A stretch of DNA of 14,518 bases. Origin: Thermoproteota archaeon (GTDB lineage Archaea; Thermoproteota; EX4484-205; JAAOZP01). Positions 6,812-13,798 of this stretch are shown piece by piece (the first letter of the stretch is position 1; each line of letters starts with the position of its first letter). Location: NCBI GenBank assembly GCA_025059435.1, contig JANXDK010000006.1:1-14518 (forward strand). Direction: 5' to 3'. The position numbers and the translations under genes were made by a program. The notes under the pieces were generated by a model. That model was given only the letters and a program-made list of their open reading frames with translations, was not told where the DNA came from and did not search any database.

Positions 6812-9703
6812 TTGGAGGAGTTAAAGTACGATTTCTCAAAAATAGAGAAGAAGTGGCAGAAGAAATATGAGGAGCTTAAGGTTTTTGAGTCCGAGCCAGA
6901 TCCTTCTAAGCCAAAGTTCTTCGTGACTTTCCCCTTCCCCTATATGTCTGGACCAGTACATTTAGGAACAGCATATACTTTGACGCGACTCGATGTGATA
7001 GCGCGATACAAGCGTAAGAGGGGTTTTAACGTGCTTTTTCCATTTGCATTCCACTGGACTGGGACAACGATAGCGGGTATTTCAGATAGAATAAGGAGGG
7101 GGGATCAGAAAACAATAGAAATACTCGAAAAGATGGACGGTGTACCTAGGGATGAAATAGAGCGCTTCAAGGACCCGGTCTACCTCGCTAGGTATTACAC
7201 CGAGAAGAATCGTACAGCATTGAAGGATTACGGTTTAGCCATAGACTGGCGTAGGGAGTTTCACACAACGAGCCTAAACGCTGGCTTCAGTACTTTTGTA
7301 AGATGGCAGTATTTGAAGCTTTTAGAAAAAGGGTATATTAAGAAAGGTGTCCACCCGGTTGTCTGGTGTCCGAGGGACAAGAGTCCCACAGGCGACCACG
7401 ATAGGCTCAGCGGCGAAGGCGTTTTCCCAGAGAAGTTTTATCTCGTGAAATTCAGACTTGAAGAATCTCACTTAGTGGCTGCTACTTTTAGACCTGAAAC
7501 TGTCTTTGGAGTTACGAACGTTTGGGTCAACCCCGAGGCTACTTATGCGGAAGCGTATGTAGACGGTGAGAAGTGGATCGTAAGCTTGGAAACATTAGAA
7601 AAGCTCGCCGACCAGTTGAGGAGTGTTACAAAAATAAGGGAGTTAAAGGGTAGAGAACTCGTTGGTAAGAGGGTTACAACCGTCTTCACTGGAGTTAAAG
7701 TCCCTGTTCTACCTGCTTCATTCGTCGATCCTTCAATCGGTACAGGCATAGTATACAGTGTCCCGGCTCATGCACCTTACGATTACATGGCGCTTGAAGA
7801 CTTGAAACATGACGAGTCTCTTCTTAGAGAATATGGCTTAGACCCGGAGGAGATAAGGTCTATAAAGCCAATATCCATGATAACAACTGAGAAATACGGT
7901 TCAAACCCTTCCGAGAAGGTAGTTAAAGAACTTGGTATAAAGGATCAGTCTGATCCTAAACTCGAGGAAGCAACAAGCCTGGTTTATAAGGAAGAGTTTC
8001 ACAAGGGGGTTACGCTGGATAATTGCGGCAGGTTTTCAAATCTCCCAGTCCAAAGAGCGAAGGAACTCGTAATAGAAGAGATGAAGAATAATGGTGCCGG
8101 AGACGAGATTCTAGAACTCCCCTCCCCGGTTGTATGCAGATGCGGAACCCGATGTCGCGTCAAGATACTAAGCGATCAATACCTTCTGGCATACTCTTCG
8201 CCTGAGTGGAAGGCTAAGGCACTGAAAGCATTAGAAATGATGAAAATATATCCAAAAGAGGCAAGAGAAAACTTCGTATACTTCATAAACTGGTATGTGG
8301 ATTGGGCGTTCACCAGAACCTCTGGATTAGGTACACCGGTACCGTGGTTGCCTGATCAAATGATAGAGACTCTAAGCGACTCCACTGTTTACATGGCTTA
8401 TTACATAGTTTCAAAATATGTTAACAATGGAACGTTGAAGCCTGAGAATCTTACAGAAGAGTTTTACGACTACGTTATGCTCGGTAAGGGAGTACCGGAG
8501 GAGATAGAGAAGAAAACAGGAGTCTCTTCTGAACTGTTTAAGAAACTCAAGCACGAGTTCGACTATTGGTACCCAGTAGACCTTAGGATTTCGGGAAAGG
8601 ACCTTATAGCGAACCATCTAACTTTCTACATTTTCCATCATGTGGCTATCTTCCCTGAGGAGAAATGGCCTAGACAAATAGCGGTAAACGGCTTCCTTAG
8701 GATAGAAGGACAACCAATGCACAAGTCGAAGGGGATATTCATCTCCCTGAGGGATGCGATTGAGAAATACGGGTCTGACGCGACTAGAATAACATTATTA
8801 CTGGCAGCGGAGGGCCTTGAAGACCCGAATTGGGAAAGCGAGAAGGCCAGTAGGAATATAGAGCTTTTAGCAAGCATCTACAGGCAGGTTCTTTCTTTTC
8901 TCGAAGAGTGCTCTTCTGGAGAAAACAGCCACATGGAGGAATGGTTGAGGAACTCGATTAGGAAACGCGTGAAGAAGGTTACTGAAGCACTGGAAGAAAT
9001 GGAGATAAGAGAAGCCACTAGCGAGGCGATCTACGGGTTAAGAAATGATTTAAGATGGTATTTGAGGAGAGTATCTAAGCCTGATTATAAGACTCTGAGG
9101 GAAGCTGTTGAAACATGGCTCAACCTACTTTACCCCTTCACGCCGCACTTGGCTGAAGAGCTGTGGAGCAAGCTGGGTAATAATGTGCTTCTGGCGAATT
9201 ACCCGTGGCCTCAGGTGGTTGAAGTAGATGAGAAACCTCTGCTTATTGAAAAATACTTAGAAAACTTGATAGAAGACGCGTATCAAATACTAAAGGCTAC
9301 GGGTAAGACCTCCATTACTAGATTGAAGATCGTAATTGCCGCAGGGTGGAAAAACGAAGCATTCAAGGAATTAATCAGGAAAGCTAAGATCGAGCCTGCT
9401 AACGTGAGAGAAGTAATTGACCTCTATGCCAGTGGCGTAAGCAGAGAGGAAATTGGAAGGTTCATAGGACAAGTTATGAAGAATCTGCCAAGTATGTCTA
9501 GGGAATATAAAGCTGTTCTGGAGAGGGTTTTGGAAGTCGGCGAGCATAAGATACTTAGCGAGGCGCGCGAATTCCTGGAGAAGGAGTTCAAATGCGATGT
9601 TGAAATACTGGATGAGAACGAAATCCCCAGAGAAGAGTTTAATAAAATAGCTGGTAAAAAACCACCAGTACAGCCGGGCAGGCCCCTATTATTAATGGAG
9701 TGA
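6812..9703 (+). CDS. leuS: Leucyl-tRNA synthetase (archaeal/eukaryotic type)
   Basis: A 963-residue class I synthetase that attaches leucine to tRNA-Leu. HIGH appears as PVHLGT (48-53). The CP1 editing domain shows TFRPET (225-230) and GTGIVYSVPAHAPYDY (from 310) with the conserved Asp324 that protects against hydrolysis of Leu-tRNA. The archaeal signature WCPRDKSPTGDHD, an INWYVDWAFTR segment, a helical anticodon-binding domain and the terminal PGRPLLLME are present. The KMSKS loop is unusual: PMHKSKG (635-641), keeping only Met, the second Lys and Ser of the signature. The only good start is TTG 6812, with no ribosome site before it; a weak TATA-like CTTAAGTA near 6777 would allow a leaderless message, or it may be translated from the alaS transcript 51 nt upstream. 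Confidence 0.95.
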   Translation: MEELKYDFSKIEKKWQKKYEELKVFESEPDPSKPKFFVTFPFPYMSGPVHLGTAYTLTRLDVIARYKRKRGFNVLFPFAFHWTGTTIAGISDRIRRGDQKTIEILEKMDGVPRDEIERFKDPVYLARYYTEKNRTALKDYGLAIDWRREFHTTSLNAGFSTFVRWQYLKLLEKGYIKKGVHPVVWCPRDKSPTGDHDRLSGEGVFPEKFYLVKFRLEESHLVAATFRPETVFGVTNVWVNPEATYAEAYVDGEKWIVSLETLEKLADQLRSVTKIRELKGRELVGKRVTTVFTGVKVPVLPASFVDPSIGTGIVYSVPAHAPYDYMALEDLKHDESLLREYGLDPEEIRSIKPISMITTEKYGSNPSEKVVKELGIKDQSDPKLEEATSLVYKEEFHKGVTLDNCGRFSNLPVQRAKELVIEEMKNNGAGDEILELPSPVVCRCGTRCRVKILSDQYLLAYSSPEWKAKALKALEMMKIYPKEARENFVYFINWYVDWAFTRTSGLGTPVPWLPDQMIETLSDSTVYMAYYIVSKYVNNGTLKPENLTEEFYDYVMLGKGVPEEIEKKTGVSSELFKKLKHEFDYWYPVDLRISGKDLIANHLTFYIFHHVAIFPEEKWPRQIAVNGFLRIEGQPMHKSKGIFISLRDAIEKYGSDATRITLLLAAEGLEDPNWESEKASRNIELLASIYRQVLSFLEECSSGENSHMEEWLRNSIRKRVKKVTEALEEMEIREATSEAIYGLRNDLRWYLRRVSKPDYKTLREAVETWLNLLYPFTPHLAEELWSKLGNNVLLANYPWPQVVEVDEKPLLIEKYLENLIEDAYQILKATGKTSITRLKIVIAAGWKNEAFKELIRKAKIEPANVREVIDLYASGVSREEIGRFIGQVMKNLPSMSREYKAVLERVLEVGEHKILSEAREFLEKEFKCDVEILDENEIPREEFNKIAGKKPPVQPGRPLLLME

Positions 9704-9767
9704 TTCAGACTTCTTTAAGAACTGAAGGAGGATGGGGACGTCTTGGTAGAGCGTTCCAGGGTGAAAA

Positions 9768-9776
9768 TTTTAATAT
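9768..9776 (+). promoter_or_regulatory. TATA box of tRNA-Arg
   Basis: TTTTAATAT within AAAATTTTAATATC is centred about 27 nt before the first base of tRNA-Arg. Confidence 0.55.
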
Positions 9777-9797
9777 CTGTCTGAAGCCAGATAACTC

Positions 9798-9889
9798 GGG
9801 CCCGTCGCCTAACCTGGATATGGCGGCAGAAATAAATGGGCCGAACCCTCTAAGCTGTAATAATCTGGGTTCAAATCCCAGCGGGCCCG
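9798..9889 (+). tRNA. tRNA-Arg(UCU) with a 16-nt non-canonical intron
   Basis: Acceptor GGGCCCG (9798-9804) pairs with CGGGCCC (9882-9888), discriminator G9889. The D arm has stem GCC/GGC with Arg-like TGGATA in the loop, and the T arm is CTGGG/CCCAG around TTCAAAT. The anticodon region is interrupted. Removing 9830-9845 joins GCAG to CCCTCTAA and gives stem GCAGC/GCTGT with anticodon TCT (9849-9851). The cut sites are supported by a perfect 4-bp helix, CGGC (9824-9827) with GCCG (9840-9843), next to the 3' bulge AA|C and to a loop opening with AG|A: a bulge-helix-loop motif at position 30/31. Oddities are C instead of U at position 33 and a 6-nt variable loop. CCA is not encoded. Arg identity rests on anticodon, discriminator and D arm. 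Confidence 0.75.
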
Positions 9890-9894
9890 TTTTT
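9890..9894 (+). terminator. T5 tract ending tRNA-Arg
   Basis: TTTTT follows the discriminator base directly, as at tRNA-Val. Confidence 0.5.
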
Positions 9895-10001
9895 CAATGG
9901 TTCTAAACTCTCCTCTTCTACTTTTACAAGTACTTTAAAATTACAAGTTTATGTAAAAACGTTGATTAACATACTTTTTTAAGGGGTTTTTATCCACTTT
10001 C

Positions 10002-10020
10002 CCAATAATGTGGGTATTGG
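10002..10020. promoter_or_regulatory. Inverted repeat, candidate operator upstream of gfcR
   Basis: CCAATA (10002-10007) and TATTGG (10015-10020) are exact reverse complements separated by 7 nt. CCCA and TGGG are also arranged as arms around the left half. It lies about 45 nt upstream of the likely gfcR TATA element. An upstream autoregulatory site is plausible for an HTH regulator, but this is inference. Confidence 0.35.
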
Positions 10021-10064
10021 ACTCTTTAGATTAGATAGTAAGTTTTTTTACATGAAAATGCTAA

Positions 10065-10074
10065 TTAGTTAAAA
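10065..10074 (+). promoter_or_regulatory. Candidate TATA box of the gfcR-hisS operon
   Basis: TTAGTTAAAA is centred about 29 nt before ATG 10099, which would give a leaderless or nearly leaderless gfcR message. A second AT-rich element (TTTTTTACA, from 10044) is a less likely alternative. Confidence 0.4.
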
Positions 10075-10098
10075 CCCGTGTATCTACCCCGGGGGAAA

Positions 10099-10866
10099 AT
10101 GAGCAGACCTAGGTTGGAGCAGATCAAAAGGAAGATTAACCTAATATCACTGCTTAATGTGGTTAAAAACAGTTATACTTATCACGAGTTGTCACAGATT
10201 ACCGGCCTGCCGATTACTGTTTTAGCAAGGTATGCTAAGGGGCATGTACTGCCTTCCGATGAGAGGGTTAACGAGCTTTACCAGATTCTCACTGATAAGG
10301 TTCCTCTTGAAGAGATTATATTAAGCAGGCTTGTAGTAGACGAATCGGGATACTTCGACTCTTCTCACGTCATATGGGATGTGGACCTTCTTAGACTCGT
10401 AAGCCAAAAGGTGGCTTCGTTATTCGCAGGAAAGAATATAGATAAGGTTATGACTGCTGCTGTAGACGGTATCCCCTTGGCTTCCTTCGTAGCTGAAGAA
10501 CTCGGTGCCGATATTGTTATAGCAAAGAGATATAAAGAAGTCGGCGTAAAGGACTTCCTTGAAATAACTTACGTGATAGGTAGCTCCGCAGTAGTCAGTT
10601 CCCTCTACATACCTAAGAATTCCCTTAAGAAGGATGATTCAGTCCTGATTGTTGATGACGCTATCAGGACTGGTGAAACCGATGTAGCGCTGATAAAACT
10701 GGCTGAGAAGGCTAAGGCTAATATAGTGGGATTATTCATACTTATTGCGACTGGCAGGGATTGGAGGGAAAGACTCCAAAAGGAGACGGACGCGCCGATA
10801 TATGTTCTTGCGGAAATGAGTCCAAAGAATATTTTAGAAGTCAACCAGAGAAAATTCACGATATAG
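10099..10866 (+). CDS. gfcR: GfcR-like transcriptional regulator (HTH plus type I PRTase domain)
   Basis: A 255-residue two-domain protein. Residues about 15-65 form a helix-turn-helix segment (YTYHELSQITGLPITVLARY). The rest is a type I phosphoribosyltransferase fold with the PRPP-binding motif VLIVDDAIRTGET (182-194). This arrangement matches the archaeal orotate-PRTase-like family whose haloarchaeal member GfcR controls sugar-catabolism genes; whether this homologue regulates sugars or purine/pyrimidine genes is not known from sequence. A GTG at 10078 would add 7 residues. ATG 10099 is preferred because it lies the right distance from a TATA element and begins MSRPRLEQI. It is the first gene of a compact cluster, ending 4 nt before the next. 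A palindromic element (10002-10020) upstream could be its own operator. Confidence 0.8.
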   Translation: MSRPRLEQIKRKINLISLLNVVKNSYTYHELSQITGLPITVLARYAKGHVLPSDERVNELYQILTDKVPLEEIILSRLVVDESGYFDSSHVIWDVDLLRLVSQKVASLFAGKNIDKVMTAAVDGIPLASFVAEELGADIVIAKRYKEVGVKDFLEITYVIGSSAVVSSLYIPKNSLKKDDSVLIVDDAIRTGETDVALIKLAEKAKANIVGLFILIATGRDWRERLQKETDAPIYVLAEMSPKNILEVNQRKFTI

Positions 10867-10870
10867 GAGG

Positions 10871-11938
10871 GTGATTTCATCGGGCTCTCAGGCTACTGTC
10901 AAAGCTAGGCTGCTGACTCTTGGGGAAAAAAGTATTGAAGATGCATTATCCGTTTTCGAAGCACTCTCTCTAAGAGAGGAGAAACCGGAAGGTCCGATAA
11001 TACTATTACATAAGAATAGGGGAAAATGCGTCAGCCTAGGTTGCTTTCAAATCGCTGACGAAGATTTTGCAATAGATTATTTGCGGAGAAGGGAACTGAA
11101 GTACTTCTACAGGCTGCATGGTGGGGACGTAATGCTTCATGACGAGAATCAGATTGGAATCGGAATAATAGTGCCGAATGATAGGGAGTATAGGAATACC
11201 TACTCTTCTTTAATGAACTTTTTAATGAAGAGGAATAGCATTAAGAACTTCCAAGTCACCGATGATTACATAATATGCTTTAACAAGATTTTGGGTGAGA
11301 CGACCTACTTGGAAAGGGAGAATAAGCTTTGCTGGTTTACAGTAATATACCTTAAGAGGAATTATGAGGAAATAGCTGGCTTAAAATCCCTGAGGGAACA
11401 GTTGATTAAGGAGAGGGTGAACAAGCTCAAGGAGAACTGTACTGGATTAGAGCAATTATTGAGGAAGAAGATTTCAGCAGAACAGGTTTTCGAAACTATT
11501 AAACAGGTTTTATCTGATGAGTTGAATTTTGAATTAAAAAGCCTCCGGCTGGGGCTTGGTGAAAAGAAGTTACTATGGAAAAGTAGAGAAATGCTCAGGA
11601 AAAGTCCTGTGCATGAAAGAGTACAGCTTAAGTATATGCAGTTTAAGCAATCTTCAACTCCTAAAGAAACGTTGTTTTCGAAGAGGCTTATGAACGGCTT
11701 ATTGAGGGTATGGGTTAAGGCAAAGGATAACTCTTTAGAAAAGGTAAGTATTTCAGGTAGCTTTATGTTCGAACCATCCGAGAAGCTGGAGGAGTTTGAA
11801 AAAATGCTAGAGGGAAACTTACTTGAAGAACCACTTTTGACAGAAAAGGTCACCGAGTTCTTTATCAATGAGAAGATTAAAGCATCCTTCACCCCCTTCG
11901 ACGTCGTTGAACTACTGTGCAAGGCGTCTGGTGGTTAA
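10871..11938 (+). CDS. Lipoate-protein-ligase-like protein (LplA core fused to LplB-like C-terminal domain)
   Basis: A 355-residue cytoplasmic protein. The first 210 residues or so resemble the BPL/LplA/LipB fold. RLHGGDVMLHD (81-91) lines up with the ligase motif RRSGGGAVFHD but lacks the second Arg and third Gly. NKILG (138-142) matches the KKISG motif and keeps the catalytic-type Lys139. A charged helical linker follows, then a C-terminal domain (from about 270; SGSFMFEPSEKLEEFEKML) like the accessory domain that archaea often encode separately as LplB. Such enzymes attach lipoate to dehydrogenase or glycine-cleavage proteins; the divergent motif leaves the substrate open. The GTG start directly follows AGGAGG (10865-10870), an unusually short spacing, with no better start downstream. 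It lies 4 nt after gfcR and overlaps the next gene by one base. Confidence 0.7.
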   Translation: MISSGSQATVKARLLTLGEKSIEDALSVFEALSLREEKPEGPIILLHKNRGKCVSLGCFQIADEDFAIDYLRRRELKYFYRLHGGDVMLHDENQIGIGIIVPNDREYRNTYSSLMNFLMKRNSIKNFQVTDDYIICFNKILGETTYLERENKLCWFTVIYLKRNYEEIAGLKSLREQLIKERVNKLKENCTGLEQLLRKKISAEQVFETIKQVLSDELNFELKSLRLGLGEKKLLWKSREMLRKSPVHERVQLKYMQFKQSSTPKETLFSKRLMNGLLRVWVKAKDNSLEKVSISGSFMFEPSEKLEEFEKMLEGNLLEEPLLTEKVTEFFINEKIKASFTPFDVVELLCKASGG

Positions 11939-12510
11939 TGAACATGGAGGAGGGGAAGAAGGATATCTTTCCGATTCAGGCGAGGAAGAACCGTGATGAA
12001 GTATGTGTTACGGATAGGGATGCTATAGAGTGGCTTGACTCTAAGGGATACGGCTTCAGGTTTAGCGACAACTTGCTGGTTTTAAGACACTTTGAAGCAC
12101 TTTACCTAATGAGCCTTAATAAGTTAGTTGTCTATCAGAAATCTAAGCATCTAGACTTTAACCAATATTTACATATTCTAGAGAAGGAAGATCCTAACAT
12201 CTGGCTACGGTACCTGATATACAAGGATTTGAGGGACAAGGGTTATGTTGTCAAAGACGGATACGGATTTGGAATAGACTTTAAAGTCTATGAAATCGGC
12301 GAATACGGCTCTAAGCCCGCGAAGTACCTTGTATACGGTGTTGTAGAAGGAGTCCCGCTTCCAGTTACAAAGCTTTACAACATACTTAAACACGCATACT
12401 CATTGAGGAAAACTCTCATAATCGCTACCGTGGATAGGAGGAGTGAAATAGTTTATTACATGCTTTCTTCTCTCCTCTTGGGCAAGGAGACTAGGGGAGA
12501 ACAAGCTTGA
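11938..12510 (+). CDS. endA: tRNA-splicing endonuclease subunit, probably the structural (beta) one
   Basis: A 190-residue EndA-family protein. An N-terminal domain (1-80) precedes the conserved core: YLIYKDLRDKGYVVKDGYGF, then GIDFKVYE (112-119), KYLVYG and AYSLRKTLIIATVDRRSEIVYY. Known EndA enzymes cut pre-tRNA at the exon-intron junctions using Tyr, His and Lys. Tyr118 and Lys158 are present, but Pro127 stands where His is expected before KYLV. This suggests the non-catalytic partner of an (alpha-beta)2 enzyme, as in Thermoproteota, whose catalytic subunit would be elsewhere. ATG 11938 overlaps the upstream stop in TAATG, so coupled translation is likely; an in-frame GTG at 11917 is less likely. 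Its end overlaps hisS by 4 nt. Clustering with tRNA and synthetase genes suits the role. Confidence 0.85.
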   Translation: MNMEEGKKDIFPIQARKNRDEVCVTDRDAIEWLDSKGYGFRFSDNLLVLRHFEALYLMSLNKLVVYQKSKHLDFNQYLHILEKEDPNIWLRYLIYKDLRDKGYVVKDGYGFGIDFKVYEIGEYGSKPAKYLVYGVVEGVPLPVTKLYNILKHAYSLRKTLIIATVDRRSEIVYYMLSSLLLGKETRGEQA

Positions 12511-13793
12511 GAGACGATTTGCTTACTCTCAGGGGGATGCGTAACATACTGCCGAGGGAGAAGGCAAAAATTAACAAGATCGAAAGCGAGATAAGAAGGC
12601 TTTTCAAAGTATACGGGTTCAAAGAAGTCGAAACACCGACAATCGAGCCCTTAGAGCTTTTCGAGCTTAAGTCTGGGGAGGAGATTAGGCATCGTATGTA
12701 CAGGTTTACGGACCTGGGTGGGAGGAATGTTGTGCTTCGCCCTGAGGTAACAGCTTCGGTGGCTAAGCTTGTAGTACAAGAGATGCGCAGTATGCCCCTC
12801 CCGATAAAAATAGGATACATATTAAACGTTTTCAGATACGATGAGCCGCAGCATGGGAGGTATAGGGAGTTTAAACAAGGTGGATTCGAGATATTTGGAT
12901 CAAAAAGCCCGTTGGCTGATGCTGAGATACTCGAAGTTTCTTCAAGACTGATGGATTCTCTGGGTATAGGGAACTATTACGTAAAAATAGGGCATGAGGG
13001 TGTCTTAAGGGCGATACTTACCCGCTTCGGGGTAGAAGAAAACATCCAGGATAGAGTCCTCGGCCTAATAGATAAGGAGAAGCTTAGTGAAGCATTTGAA
13101 ATACTTGCTTCTCTCCAGAAGGGTGTAGAAGTTACAGAGTTGATTAAGAGGCTCTGGGAGATTAAAAGCAGGAATCCGGCTGAAGCTTTGAGAAAAGCTG
13201 AAGCAGTTGTGAAAGATATTCCAGAAGCGATTGAGCAACTGGATAATTTGAGGGAGATAATAGAGCTTGCTCAGGCGAGTGGAGTGGGCGAAGTAATTGT
13301 CGACATGGGTTTCGCGAGAGGACTAGACTACTATACTGGGATGATCTTCGAAGTATATGTCAAGGATTTGAGAATAGCCGTGGGAGGTGGCGGGAGGTAT
13401 GATAAGCTTACGGGCATCTTAGGGTGGGACATCCCCGCCGTCGGTTGTGCACCGGGAATAGACCGGTTAAGCCTAGTTTTGAACGATGACATTGTTCCGA
13501 AAGACGACATAATATGCTTAATCATAAGCATGGTTAAAGAAGGCGACTTGCTTGCGAGTAGACTTGCGGGCATGATGAGGGCCCGTGGAATACCTACGAT
13601 GGTAGACCCGACGAGGAGGGATTTGAATAAGGCACTCTCCTATGCTTCTAAAAGGGGCTTTAAGTATGTTGCAATAATCGGCAGCAAGGAGGTTGAGAAT
13701 AAAGTAGTAACTCTAAAGGATATGGAAGCTGGAAGTCAAGAGGAACTTAAACCCGAACAAATCGTCGAAAAGCTATCTCAATATAGCATTTAG
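12507..13793 (+). CDS. hisS: Histidyl-tRNA synthetase
   Basis: A 428-residue class II synthetase that charges tRNA-His in the cytoplasm. Motif 1 lies around residues 30-60, and LRPEVTASVAKLV follows. Motif 2 is FRYDEPQHGRYREF (109-122). The histidine-binding block is FARGLDYYTG (269-278, with Arg271 the catalytic-type arginine), then VGGGGRYDKL. Motif 3 is GCAPGIDRL (313-321). A C-terminal anticodon-binding domain of about 95 residues completes the usual length. The TTG start at 12507 overlaps the EndA stop in TTGA, so translation is probably coupled and no separate promoter is needed. It is the last gene of the gfcR operon and converges on the radical SAM gene with only 5 nt between stops. 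Confidence 0.96.
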   Translation: MRDDLLTLRGMRNILPREKAKINKIESEIRRLFKVYGFKEVETPTIEPLELFELKSGEEIRHRMYRFTDLGGRNVVLRPEVTASVAKLVVQEMRSMPLPIKIGYILNVFRYDEPQHGRYREFKQGGFEIFGSKSPLADAEILEVSSRLMDSLGIGNYYVKIGHEGVLRAILTRFGVEENIQDRVLGLIDKEKLSEAFEILASLQKGVEVTELIKRLWEIKSRNPAEALRKAEAVVKDIPEAIEQLDNLREIIELAQASGVGEVIVDMGFARGLDYYTGMIFEVYVKDLRIAVGGGGRYDKLTGILGWDIPAVGCAPGIDRLSLVLNDDIVPKDDIICLIISMVKEGDLLASRLAGMMRARGIPTMVDPTRRDLNKALSYASKRGFKYVAIIGSKEVENKVVTLKDMEAGSQEELKPEQIVEKLSQYSI

Positions 13794-13798
13794 TATTT

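Noticed and set aside
9848..9859. Alternative reading of the interrupted tRNA with anticodon CTA (amber-decoding, pyrrolysine-like).
   Set aside because: It restores U33 and a 5-nt variable loop, but needs a splice site not supported by the CGGC/GCCG helix and gives a weaker anticodon stem. The normal T loop and D arm also differ from tRNA-Pyl.
9700..9906. A 68-codon open frame after leuS.
   Set aside because: It covers the tRNA-Arg gene and its promoter, so it is a chance frame.
11362..11922. A 186-codon minus-strand open frame opposite the ligase gene.
   Set aside because: Its very Ser/Leu/Phe-rich product is the usual antisense shadow of a Lys/Glu/Arg-rich coding strand. No motif is visible.
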